A stretch of DNA of 9,870 nt from Chloroflexota bacterium (GTDB taxonomy: Bacteria; Chloroflexota; Limnocylindria; Limnocylindrales; CSP1-4). Shown in pieces: positions 1-5,555 of the stretch. The DNA is taken from positions 1 to 9,870 of the forward strand of contig JAJYGO010000291.1 of assembly GCA_021785115.1 (NCBI GenBank), read 5' to 3'. Within the stretch, counting starts at the first letter, position 1, and every line of letters starts with the position of its first letter. Below the pieces are notes generated by a model. That model ran no database searches, had not been told where the DNA came from, and was given only the letters and a program-made list of their open reading frames with translations. A program made the translations under genes and the position numbers.

Positions 1-846
1 CTCCGGCATCGACCGCTCCACCTCGAGGCGCACGGCCTCGCCGAAGCGCCGCCGACGGACCTCCTCCTCGATCGCGAGCAGCAGGTCGTCCGCCTCGTCC
101 TCCTCGACCGTGATGTCCGCGTCGCGGGTCACCCGGAACAGGTGGGTCTCGAGGATGTCCATGCCCCGGAACAGCTCGTCGAGGTTGGCCTCGATGACCT
201 GGTCGAGGAGGATGAACTTGTCGCGCTCCACGGCGAACAGGCGGGGCAGGCTGGGTGGGATCTTGACGCGCGCGAAGCGGATCTCCCCGGTGTCCGGGTC
301 CCGCAGGCCCACGGCGATCGAGAGGGAGAGGGTGCTGATGTACGGGAACGGGTGGCCGGGGTCCACCGCGAGCGGCGTCAGCACCGGGAAGATCTCGTCG
401 TGGAAGCGCCGGCGCAGGTCCTCGTGGTGCTCGGGGACCTCGTCGTAGTCGAGGATCGCGACGCCCTCGGCCGCCAGCTGCTCGCGGATCGACGTCCAGA
501 TCTCGGAGTGCTCCGCCACCAGCGTCCGGACCCGCTCCCGGATGGCGTCGAGCTGCTGGAAGGGGTTCATGCCGTCGACGGAGACGGCCGTGACACCGGC
601 GCGGACCTGGCGGCGCAGGCCCGACACGCGGACCTGGAAGAACTCGTCGAGGTTGCTCGCGAAGATCGCCAGGAACTTGACCCGCTCGAGCAGGGGGTTG
701 CGGGCGTCGCGCGCCTCGTGCAGGACCCGGGCGTTGAACTCGAGCCAGGCCAGCTCGCGGTTGAGGATCGGCGCCCGCTGATCGCGGGCCTGGCGCCGAC
801 GTCCACGGGCGGCGCGGGGTCCGGGGGCGGGGCGAACGGTGGCCAT
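1..846 (-). CDS. ppk1: Polyphosphate kinase 1, N-terminal part (runs off left edge)
   Basis: PPK1 reversibly transfers the gamma phosphate of ATP onto inorganic polyphosphate. The 282 codons visible here cover the N-terminal domain and the beginning of the central domain. An arginine-rich extension of about 22 residues is followed by the family hallmark LNRELAWLEFNARVLHEA (residues 28-45), then KFLAIFASNLDEFFQVRVSG (57-76). Asn65 in the SNLDEF motif matches the conserved nucleotide-binding asparagine of the family. PYISTLSLSI further on is also typical. The PPK1 family is usually about 690-720 residues, so roughly 60 percent, including the autophosphorylated histidine, lies left of the window. 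The ATG at 846 is chosen because it is the only ATG ahead of the conserved domain; the sequence before it (GAGGA, 2 nt away) is only a fair ribosome-binding site. A TANNNT box at 930-935 may drive it. Family assignment is very secure. Confidence 0.96.
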   Translation of the reverse strand, partial: MATVRPAPGPRAARGRRRQARDQRAPILNRELAWLEFNARVLHEARDARNPLLERVKFLAIFASNLDEFFQVRVSGLRRQVRAGVTAVSVDGMNPFQQLDAIRERVRTLVAEHSEIWTSIREQLAAEGVAILDYDEVPEHHEDLRRRFHDEIFPVLTPLAVDPGHPFPYISTLSLSIAVGLRDPDTGEIRFARVKIPPSLPRLFAVERDKFILLDQVIEANLDELFRGMDILETHLFRVTRDADITVEEDEADDLLLAIEEEVRRRRFGEAVRLEVERSMPE

Positions 847-929
847 GGTCCTCAGCTGGGTCGCGGTCTGAGCGGGGGCCCGTCCGCGGTAGGCGCGGCG
901 GCGGTCCCCGGTCCCGGTCGGGGTGCCGG

Positions 930-935
930 AGCATA
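930..935 (-). promoter_or_regulatory. Candidate -10 box for ppk1
   Basis: On the minus strand this reads TATGCT, identical to the -10 candidate of the ABC exporter gene at 2348-2353. It would place transcription start near 923 and leave a leader of about 77 nt before the ppk1 ATG. I see no convincing -35 element at the usual distance. In such GC-rich intergenic DNA an AT-containing hexamer stands out, but this remains an inference. Confidence 0.4.
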
Positions 936-1041
936 CCACGCGCGCGTGAACTCTCCGAGGGCCGAGACGCCCCCGGGCGGGAGCACCCCCGGCCGTCCTG
1001 GAGGCGTGCACGGAGCCCTCGATCGCGCCTGCGGCGGGTGG

Positions 1042-1058
1042 GCCGGCACGGCACCGGC
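1042..1058 (-). terminator. Possible hairpin terminator after the DUF971 operon
   Basis: GCCGG and CCGGC form a perfect 5-bp stem with a 7-nt loop, 31 nt past the stop codon of the small membrane protein gene. No T-tract follows on the minus strand, so it is at best a weak, non-canonical terminator. Such hairpins are frequent by chance at this GC content. Confidence 0.25.
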
Positions 1059-1089
1059 GGGCTGCGACGGACGGTCGGCGCAGACCCTC

Positions 1090-1443
1090 TCAGCCCTCCG
1101 GGACGTACCGCCGGTCTCCGGTCGCCGGGTCCACCCACACTCGCATCGGGACACCGGTGGTGGGGTCCACGAACCGCTCCTCGGTGGGCCGGAACCGGCC
1201 ATCCGGGAGCGCGGGCTCGCCGCCGCCCGGGCCGTGCCCGTCGCCCGACAGCTCGGCGTGGAGCGAGCGGTAGCGGGTGCGCTCCAGCAGCACGGCCGCG
1301 ACCAGGACCGCCCCGGGTGCGAACAGGAACAGCGCGCTGACCAGGTCGCCGTGTGAGCCCGGGACCGCCACGAGGGCGATCCCGGACAGCATGAGCAGGG
1401 CGCCGAACCCGCCGATCAGCCCCCGGACCAGCGTGACCCCCAC
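1090..1443 (-). CDS. Small two-helix membrane protein with VDPxTG tail
   Basis: This is a 117-residue protein of unknown function. Two hydrophobic segments, about residues 5-27 and 33-53, form a helical hairpin in the membrane. A flexible Gly-rich linker (68-80) leads to a soluble tail. That tail contains two similar units, FVDPTTGVPMRV (91-102) and WVDPATGDRRYV (103-114), which look like a short internal duplication. The start is GTG at 1443, only 4 nt after the YbjQ stop codon. The next Met (residue 18) would cut into the first membrane segment. No strong ribosome-binding site is visible, so translation is probably coupled to the upstream gene. It is the last gene of a three-gene operon. 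I do not recognise a named family, and the tail may be a small protein- or cell-wall-interacting motif. Confidence 0.75.
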   Translation of the reverse strand: MGVTLVRGLIGGFGALLMLSGIALVAVPGSHGDLVSALFLFAPGAVLVAAVLLERTRYRSLHAELSGDGHGPGGGEPALPDGRFRPTEERFVDPTTGVPMRVWVDPATGDRRYVPEG

Positions 1444-1447
1444 GGGC

Positions 1448-1792
1448 CTACTCGAGCGGCTGCTGCGCCGTCGCGTCGGGCGTGACCACGACCGCGGTCC
1501 CGTAGGCGACGATCTCCGACATCGTCCCGGCCAGCTCCGAGGAATCGAAGCGCATCGAGATGACCGCGTTCGCGCCGACCATGGTGGCGTTCTGGACCAT
1601 CCGGTCGATGGCCTGACGGCGGGTGTCCTCGAGCAGGCTCGTGTACTCGTGGATCTCGCCGCCGGCGATGGACCGCAGGCCGGCCATCAGGTTGCCGCCC
1701 AGGCCGCGGCTGCGGACCACGAGCCCGAACACCTGGCCCTTGGTCTCGACGGTGCGGTGCCCCGCGATGAACGGTGCGGTGGAGATGATCAT
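1448..1792 (-). CDS. YbjQ/UPF0145 family protein (heavy-metal-binding domain family)
   Basis: This 114-residue soluble protein is full length for the YbjQ/UPF0145 family, often labelled 'heavy-metal-binding domain', although its biochemical role is not established. Diagnostic stretches are MIISTAPFIAGHRTVETKG at the N-terminus, VFGLVVRSRGLGGNLMAGLR (21-40), GGEIHEYTSLLEDTRRQA (44-61) and MVGANAVISMRFDSSEL (71-87). These match the family's conserved core, which packs into oligomers in known members. The ATG at 1792 is chosen over longer open-frame starts because it begins exactly at the family N-terminus and has a GGAGG ribosome-binding site 6 nt upstream. Its ATG overlaps the stop of the DUF971 gene by four bases (ATGA), indicating translational coupling. 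There are no cysteines in the protein, so any metal binding would have to use His, Asp or Glu. Confidence 0.92.
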   Translation of the reverse strand: MIISTAPFIAGHRTVETKGQVFGLVVRSRGLGGNLMAGLRSIAGGEIHEYTSLLEDTRRQAIDRMVQNATMVGANAVISMRFDSSELAGTMSEIVAYGTAVVVTPDATAQQPLE

Positions 1793-2199
1793 CGGTTGCC
1801 TCCATGCCAGTGTCGGTCGCCGGCCGTGGCGGCCGGGTCGCCTGCGCCCGTCTGCTGCCGTGCGCGATCGGCCGCGCACGCGTCGCACGGGCACTGCTCC
1901 CGGAGCAGCGCGAATGAGTGGAACCCCGAATCGTGGCCGTCGCCCCAGGTGGGCTGGATCGCGTAGTTGCCCACCAGCACCACGCCGACCAGGCGTGTCT
2001 GGTCCGGCGTCAGGGTCGGGTTGCTGTCGAGCCAGCCCGGCAGCCCGGCCTCGCCCCGGCAGTACGCGCACGGGCACAGCCAGCGGAGCGCGACGGTGTC
2101 GTACGTGGTCTGGTGCCCGTCCGCCCACTCGAGGCGGAGCGTCCCGGCGGCGCGATCGGCATCGATCCGCACGGGTCGGTTCCTGGTGTCGTCCTGCAT
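1789..2199 (-). CDS. DUF971 / GBBH-like N-terminal domain protein, Cys-rich
   Basis: This 136-residue soluble protein has the DUF971 fold, which also forms the N-terminal domain of gamma-butyrobetaine hydroxylase and is found beside or fused to Fe-S-cluster carrier proteins. Seen in order: LRLEWADGH (21-29), LRWLCPCAYCRGE (38-50), VGNYAIQPTWGDGHDSGFHS (76-95), then LLREQCPCDAC (98-108). Cys42, Cys44, Cys47 and His89 match the CxCxxC plus His zinc ligands known for the hydroxylase domain. A second CxCxxC (Cys103, 105, 108) lies near the C-terminus, followed by a low-complexity tail. No hydroxylase catalytic domain follows, so it is a stand-alone DUF971 protein. The ATG at 2199 is preceded by a -10-like TAGCAT box 6 nt away and no ribosome-binding site, suggesting a leaderless message. 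It is the first gene of the operon with YbjQ and the small membrane protein. Exact function is unknown; a role in metal or Fe-S handling is inference. Confidence 0.9.
   Translation of the reverse strand: MQDDTRNRPVRIDADRAAGTLRLEWADGHQTTYDTVALRWLCPCAYCRGEAGLPGWLDSNPTLTPDQTRLVGVVLVGNYAIQPTWGDGHDSGFHSFALLREQCPCDACAADRARQQTGAGDPAATAGDRHWHGGNR
1799..1803 (-). promoter_or_regulatory. Ribosome-binding site of the YbjQ gene
   Basis: GGAGG on the minus strand lies 6 nt before the ATG at 1792, inside the end of the DUF971 gene. It decides the YbjQ start against the longer in-frame open reading frame that begins near 2128. Confidence 0.8.
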
Positions 2200-2205
2200 G
2201 CGACG

Positions 2206-2211
2206 ATGCTA
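2206..2211 (-). promoter_or_regulatory. -10 box of a leaderless promoter for the DUF971 operon
   Basis: TAGCAT on the minus strand ends 6 nt before the ATG of the DUF971 gene. At the usual distance, transcription would start on the A of the ATG. No ribosome-binding site could fit between them. The -35 position reads CTGGAC, a weak match. Confidence 0.55.
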
Positions 2212-2272
2212 CTCCGGCCCGACTTCCGGTCCAGCCTCGTCGCCGGCGGGCAGGCGGTCCCGAGGAACGCCT

Positions 2273-2290
2273 CCGCGGCGCCCGCCGCGG
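2273..2290. repeat. Inverted repeat in the divergent promoter region (arm 8 bp)
   Basis: CCGCGGCG and CGCCGCGG form perfect 8-bp arms around a 2-nt centre, in the gap between the divergent DUF971 operon and ABC exporter. It could be an operator for a dimeric repressor. The high GC content makes chance palindromes common, so confidence in function is low, although the symmetry itself is certain. Confidence 0.35.
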
Positions 2291-2292
2291 GC

Positions 2293-2307
2293 GGGGCGTC
2301 GCGCCCC
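2293..2307. repeat. Second inverted repeat in the divergent promoter region (arm 6 bp)
   Basis: GGGGCG and CGCCCC flank a TCG centre, 2 nt from the preceding inverted repeat and about 40 nt upstream of the exporter's -10 box. The position suits a regulatory site for the exporter, but no regulator gene is present in the window to pair with it. Confidence 0.3.
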
Positions 2308-2347
2308 ATAGCCCGATCGTGCCACAGGCACCCCCCGCCCGGGCCGC

Positions 2348-2353
2348 TATGCT
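2348..2353 (+). promoter_or_regulatory. -10 box for the ABC exporter operon, probably leaderless
   Basis: TATGCT ends 8 nt before the ATG at 2362, so transcription would begin at or within two bases of the start codon. No purine-rich ribosome-binding site lies in the 8 nt between them. The same hexamer is found upstream of ppk1. Confidence 0.55.
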
Positions 2354-2361
2354 CGCGGCAC

Positions 2362-3309
2362 ATGTCGCTCGTGGTCAACCGCCTCACGAAACGGTTCGGG
2401 TCCGTGGTCGCCCTGGACGACCTGACGTTCGAGGTCGCCCCGGGACAGGTCTTCGGCTTCCTGGGCGCCAACGGCGCCGGCAAGACCACGACGATGCGGA
2501 TCGCCCTGGGGGTTCTCGAGGCGGACGCCGGCACCGTCACCTGGCGCGGGGCCGAGAGCCGCCGCCTGCCCCGCTCGACCTTCGGCTACCTGCCCGAGGA
2601 GCGCGGGCTCTACCCGCGGATGCGGGTCCTCGACGAGCTGGTGTTCTTCGCGGGGCTCCACGGGCTGCCGCCCGACCGCGCCCACCGAGAGGCGCTGGCC
2701 TGGCTCCGCCGGTTCCGCGCCGAGGACCTCGCCGGCCGCCGCGCGGAACAGCTGTCCAAGGGCAACCAGCAGAAGATCCAGTTCATCGCGGCGGTCCTCC
2801 ACGACCCGGCCGTGCTGCTCATGGACGAGCCGTTCACGGGCCTCGACCCGGTCAACGTGGCGCTCCTCCGCGAGGCGTTCCTGGAGCTGCGCGACCGGGG
2901 CCGCACGGTGGTCTTCTCGACCCACCAGATGGAGGTCGCCGAGGCGCTGTGCGAGTCCGTGGCGATCGTCGACCGCGGCCGCATGGTGGTCGGCGGCCCG
3001 ATCCGCGAGGTGCGGCGCTCGACCGGACGGCGGACGGTGCGCATCGCCGTCGCCGGGGACCACCGCCTGCCGTGGCTGGCGGGCGTGCCGGGGGCCAGCG
3101 TCATCTCCGCCGGCATGGACCGCACGACGGTCGAGCTCGACACGGGCGTCGAGCCCGATGCCGTGCTGGCCGCGGCGGTGGCCGCCGGGGCCCGCGTCCT
3201 CCACTTCGAGGTGGCCGACCCGTCCCTCGAGCAGGTGTTCATCGACCACGTCGGCCGGCCCGCCGACGAGGAGGTCCACCTCGCGCCGGTGGCGGAGGGC
3301 GCCGCATGA
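2362..3309 (+). CDS. ABC transporter ATP-binding protein, NatA/YhaQ type
   Basis: This 315-residue cytoplasmic ATPase energises an exporter with the next gene's membrane protein. Visible motifs are Walker A GANGAGKTT (35-43, Lys41), a Q-loop region near FGYLPEERGLYP (74-85), the ABC signature LSKGNQQK (131-138), Walker B VLLMDEP (151-157, catalytic Glu156), the D-loop GLDP and the switch His188 in FSTHQM. Residues from about 223 to 300 form the C-terminal DUF4162-like extension typical of the NatA/YhaQ group, ending with DPSLEQVFIDHVG. All catalytic residues are present. The ATG at 2362 gives the standard N-terminus MSLVVNRLTKRFG. A longer open frame upstream has no homology and would run through the promoter. 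The gene overlaps the permease by four bases (ATGA). Substrate is unknown: relatives export sodium, peptides or drugs. Confidence 0.95.
   Translation: MSLVVNRLTKRFGSVVALDDLTFEVAPGQVFGFLGANGAGKTTTMRIALGVLEADAGTVTWRGAESRRLPRSTFGYLPEERGLYPRMRVLDELVFFAGLHGLPPDRAHREALAWLRRFRAEDLAGRRAEQLSKGNQQKIQFIAAVLHDPAVLLMDEPFTGLDPVNVALLREAFLELRDRGRTVVFSTHQMEVAEALCESVAIVDRGRMVVGGPIREVRRSTGRRTVRIAVAGDHRLPWLAGVPGASVISAGMDRTTVELDTGVEPDAVLAAAVAAGARVLHFEVADPSLEQVFIDHVGRPADEEVHLAPVAEGAA
3294..3299 (+). promoter_or_regulatory. Ribosome-binding site of the ABC permease gene
   Basis: GGAGGG lies 6 nt before the ATG at 3306, within the last codons of the ATPase gene. It fixes the permease start and rules out the much longer upstream extension of the same frame. 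Confidence 0.8.
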
Positions 3310-4619
3310 GGCCCGGCACGGCGCTCGGCAACGCCTGGCTGGTCGCCCGCCGGGAGTTCTCGGAGCGGACGCGGTCCCGGGCGTTCGTCTTCTCCACGCT
3401 GCTGCTGGCCGGCCTCGCGGTCGTGGTCGCGCTCATCCCGCTCGGCGTCCGCCTCGTGGACCAGGCGACGATCTCCCGGGTGGCGGTCAGCTCGGGGGAG
3501 CCCGGCCTGGCCCAAGAGGCTGTCACCACGCTGGGCACGTTCCTGGACGCGCCGGCGGGCAACGGCGCAGGTGGCGGCAAGGTGTTCGACTTCGTCGTCT
3601 ACGGCGATGCTGGGGCCGCCGTCCAGGCCGTGCGCGACGGCGGGCTGGTGGCGTCCATGACCGTGTCCCGTGACGCCCACGGGGGTCTGGCCTTCACGGT
3701 CTTCAACACGGGGGCGCTGAGCGCCGATCGGGCCCAGCTGCTCCAGATCGGGGCGTTCGCCGTGGGCGTGCTCGACTGGACGAGGGCGAACCCCGGCGCC
3801 ACGCGCCCGTTCGTCACGCCGACGTTCAGCGTTCTCGACGCCGGGGCGTCAGCCGCGGGCGCGAGCGGCAGCGTGGCGTTCGACGCCGCCGACTACGCCA
3901 GCCGCCGGATCGTCGGCATCGTGTTCGTGGTGCTCTCCTTCCTCACCCTCGTGTTCTACGGGCTGTGGGTGGCGTCGGGCGTCGTGGCCGAGAAGTCCAG
4001 CCGGGTGATGGAGCTCCTCATCTCGGCCGCAACGGCCCCGCAGCTCGTGGCGGGCAAGATCCTCGGCATCGGCCTCGCGGGCCTGGCGCAGGTCGTCCTG
4101 GTCCTGCTGCCGGCGATCGTCGCGCTGCTCGCGTCGGGGAGCATCGGCGACGCCCTGCTGGGCCCCGACGCGGGGACGGGGGCCTCGCTGTCGGCCCTGT
4201 CGCCCGGCCTCCTGCTGGCGTTCCTCGGCTACTTCGTGCTCGGGTTCGCCCTCTACGCGTCGCTGTACGCAGCGGCGGGCTCCCTCCTGTCGCGCGAGGA
4301 GGACCTGCAGACGGTGGCCCTGCCGCTGTCGATCCCGGCGGTCGCGGGCTACTTCCCGGCGGTGCTGGCGCTGTCGGGGAGCACCTCCTGGACCATCCGC
4401 CTCGCGTCGTACGTGCCCCTGTGGAGCCCGTTCGTCATGCTGTCGAGGCTCGCCGTCGGGCGGGTGCAGCCGTGGGAGCTGGTGCTCTCGGTCGGCCTGC
4501 TCGCGCTCACGGTCCCGCTGGCCACGCTCCTGGCCGTCCGCGTCTACCGCGCGGGCGTGGTGATGTACGGGCAGCCGCTCACGCCGCGGACGTTCTGGCG
4601 GGCCCTCCGGGGCGCCTGA
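3306..4619 (+). CDS. ABC transporter permease, ABC-2 type, NatB/YhaP family
   Basis: This 437-residue integral membrane subunit of the exporter is encoded with the ATPase just upstream. The N-terminus NAWLVARREFSERTRSRAF (9-27) is the cytoplasmic lead-in typical of NatB/YhaP proteins, followed by a first membrane helix (about 27-49). A long extracytoplasmic domain of about 150 residues comes next (50-200). Then come membrane segments at roughly 201-225, 252-277, 299-327, 338-356 and 393-412. The motif VAEKSSRVMELLISAATAPQ (227-246) between helices two and three is the conserved ABC-2 coupling segment of this family. The start overlaps the ATPase stop as ATGA and has a strong ribosome-binding site. 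The two proteins should form a dimer of each subunit. The exported compound cannot be inferred. Confidence 0.93.
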   Translation: MRPGTALGNAWLVARREFSERTRSRAFVFSTLLLAGLAVVVALIPLGVRLVDQATISRVAVSSGEPGLAQEAVTTLGTFLDAPAGNGAGGGKVFDFVVYGDAGAAVQAVRDGGLVASMTVSRDAHGGLAFTVFNTGALSADRAQLLQIGAFAVGVLDWTRANPGATRPFVTPTFSVLDAGASAAGASGSVAFDAADYASRRIVGIVFVVLSFLTLVFYGLWVASGVVAEKSSRVMELLISAATAPQLVAGKILGIGLAGLAQVVLVLLPAIVALLASGSIGDALLGPDAGTGASLSALSPGLLLAFLGYFVLGFALYASLYAAAGSLLSREEDLQTVALPLSIPAVAGYFPAVLALSGSTSWTIRLASYVPLWSPFVMLSRLAVGRVQPWELVLSVGLLALTVPLATLLAVRVYRAGVVMYGQPLTPRTFWRALRGA

Positions 4620-4650
4620 CCGGCGCCGGCCGGTGGCCTGCCGTCGCGGC

Positions 4651-4668
4651 GCGGTCCGCCTCGACCGC
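4651..4668. terminator. Possible bidirectional hairpin between convergent genes
   Basis: GCGGTC and GACCGC form a perfect 6-bp stem with a 6-nt loop in the 64-nt gap where the exporter operon and the ligase-like gene converge. No T-tract follows on either strand. The placement favours a shared terminator, but the evidence is structural only. Confidence 0.35.
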
Positions 4669-4683
4669 AGACGAACCGCGCGG

Positions 4684-5406
4684 CTACTCGAAGTCGAGCG
4701 GCAGCCGGCGAAGCACCGCGAGCACGGGCGTCGACGGCCGGGTGGGCTCCTCCTCGGGCTCGGGCGCCGCTCCCTCGGCCCCCGACCCGGCCGGGCGCAC
4801 CGCGACCACGCGCCACAGGCGGCTCCGGACGCCGGGCAGGTAGGGACTCGTGCGGGCCCGGGCCAGGACGCCCCAGATGCCCTGCGCGGCCACGGCGGCG
4901 TAGAGCGCCCGGCCCTCACCCGCCACCATCGGCACCACCATCGCGGCGTCGCCGTCGGCGAGCACGTTGCGCAGCAAGGCGCGCCGGGCCTCGAGGGGCC
5001 TGCCGGTCAGCCAGGTGCCCTCGTGGTGGAGCAGGTCGAACGCGAGCAGCGTGACGGGCCGACCCGGGTCGCCGGCGAGTCGCCTCCGGAGCGCCGCAGC
5101 GTCCGCCCGGCCGCGCCCGTCCACGGCCACCAACTCGCCGTCGAGCACCGCCGACCTCGCGGACACCTGCCCGCGCAGCCCCTGGAGCTCCGGGAGGAGC
5201 GGCGCCAGGTCCAGGCCGGTCGCGTCGACCGCGCGCAGGCCGCCGCCGGGCTCGAGGAAGGCGAGGACGCGGTGGCCGCCCCAGGCGGGCTCGAAGACGT
5301 GGTCGGCCGAGTCGAACGGCTCACGACGGGGCACCGGCCACATGGGGGCCACGCCGCTCGCGCGCGGCACGGCGGGATCGAGGCCCAGGGACAGCTGGTC
5401 GGCCAT
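4684..5406 (-). CDS. DNA-ligase-like protein lacking catalytic residues (probable pseudoenzyme)
   Basis: This 240-residue protein aligns with the adenylation domain of ATP-dependent DNA ligases (the LigD ligase-domain type) along its whole length, but not in its active site. Motif I, normally E-x-K-W-D-G-Y-R, reads EPAWGGHR (39-46): the nucleotide-accepting Lys is Ala41 and the Asp is Gly43. Motif III is kept (LDGEL 88-92, Glu91), as is FDLL (123-126). Motif IV, normally EGVVAK, reads WGVLAR (178-183). Motif V, normally W-x-K-x-K, reads WRVVA (198-202) with both Lys lost. The shell motif SPYLPGVRSR (187-196) is still clear. There is no OB-fold domain: after residue 205 comes a Pro/Glu-rich stretch and a short end RLPLDFE. 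The frame is intact with normal codon bias, so this is not a decaying gene. The ATG at 5406 follows a -10-like box by 6 nt. Ligase activity is very unlikely; DNA binding or scaffolding is speculative. No Ku or LigD polymerase gene is nearby. Confidence 0.8.
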   Translation of the reverse strand: MADQLSLGLDPAVPRASGVAPMWPVPRREPFDSADHVFEPAWGGHRVLAFLEPGGGLRAVDATGLDLAPLLPELQGLRGQVSARSAVLDGELVAVDGRGRADAAALRRRLAGDPGRPVTLLAFDLLHHEGTWLTGRPLEARRALLRNVLADGDAAMVVPMVAGEGRALYAAVAAQGIWGVLARARTSPYLPGVRSRLWRVVAVRPAGSGAEGAAPEPEEEPTRPSTPVLAVLRRLPLDFE

Positions 5407-5412
5407 CCGCCG

Positions 5413-5418
5413 ATGGTA
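5413..5418 (-). promoter_or_regulatory. -10 box of a leaderless promoter for the ligase-like gene
   Basis: TACCAT on the minus strand ends 6 nt before the ATG at 5406, the same geometry as the DUF971 promoter. No ribosome-binding site could fit. A dedicated promoter argues that the gene is expressed. Confidence 0.5.
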
Positions 5419-5477
5419 GTCGGGGCGGCCGCGTCCCCGCTCGCGCCGGGGCCCGCGGAGGGGAACCGGGTCGAGCC

Positions 5478-5493
5478 GCCCCTCGCTCGGGGC
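5478..5493. repeat. Inverted repeat abutting the S9 peptidase -10 box
   Basis: GCCCC and GGGGC flank a 6-nt TCGCTC centre, ending on the base just before the -10 hexamer at 5494. In that position it would sit in the promoter spacer, where a bound protein would block RNA polymerase. The short arms mean it could easily be chance. Confidence 0.3.
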
Positions 5494-5499
5494 TAGACT
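5494..5499 (+). promoter_or_regulatory. Candidate -10 box for the S9 peptidase gene
   Basis: TAGACT would start transcription near 5506, giving a leader of about 60 nt before the GTG at 5566. There is no start codon at the predicted transcription start, so this promoter would be leadered, consistent with the good ribosome-binding site downstream. Confidence 0.5.
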
Positions 5500-5555
5500 G
5501 GCCGCGCATCACGCGCCGGTCGGGCCCCAGACCGCCACGCCGCCCGAGCGCACCC

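Larger units (their letters stand above)
847..1089. other. Intergenic region between small membrane protein gene and ppk1
   Basis: This 243-nt gap holds the ppk1 leader and its candidate -10 box (930-935), plus a GC-rich hairpin at 1042-1058 just past the end of the upstream operon. Open frames crossing it have no ribosome-binding site and no recognisable product. I see no RNA gene in it. Confidence 0.5.

Noticed and set aside
142..1356. 404-codon plus-strand frame across ppk1 and the small membrane protein gene
   Set aside because: It is antisense to a strongly conserved PPK1 N-terminus and shows composition typical of shadow frames, with no family resemblance.
1793..2128. Longer N-terminus for the YbjQ protein, starting near 2128
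   Set aside because: The extra residues are out-of-frame shadow of the DUF971 gene. The ATG at 1792 matches the family start and has GGAGG 6 nt upstream.
2347..3279. 310-codon minus-strand frame opposite the ABC ATPase
   Set aside because: The opposite strand encodes all ABC motifs; this frame is rich in Val/Gly/His/Arg repeats typical of the reverse complement of high-GC genes.
1623..3305. Upstream extension of the ABC permease frame, forming a 998-codon open frame
   Set aside because: The extension is Arg/Pro/Gly-rich, runs antisense or out of frame across three well-supported genes, and the permease has its own ribosome-binding site and family-typical start at 3306.
4684..5406. Reading the ligase-like gene as an active ATP-dependent DNA ligase
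   Set aside because: The nucleotide-accepting lysine and the motif IV and V lysines are all replaced, and the OB-fold is missing, so catalysis by the known mechanism is not plausible.
4684..5406. Reading the ligase-like gene as a pseudogene
   Set aside because: There is no internal stop or frameshift, codon bias matches its neighbours, non-catalytic motifs are preserved, and a promoter-like box precedes it; decay would be expected to hit all motifs alike.
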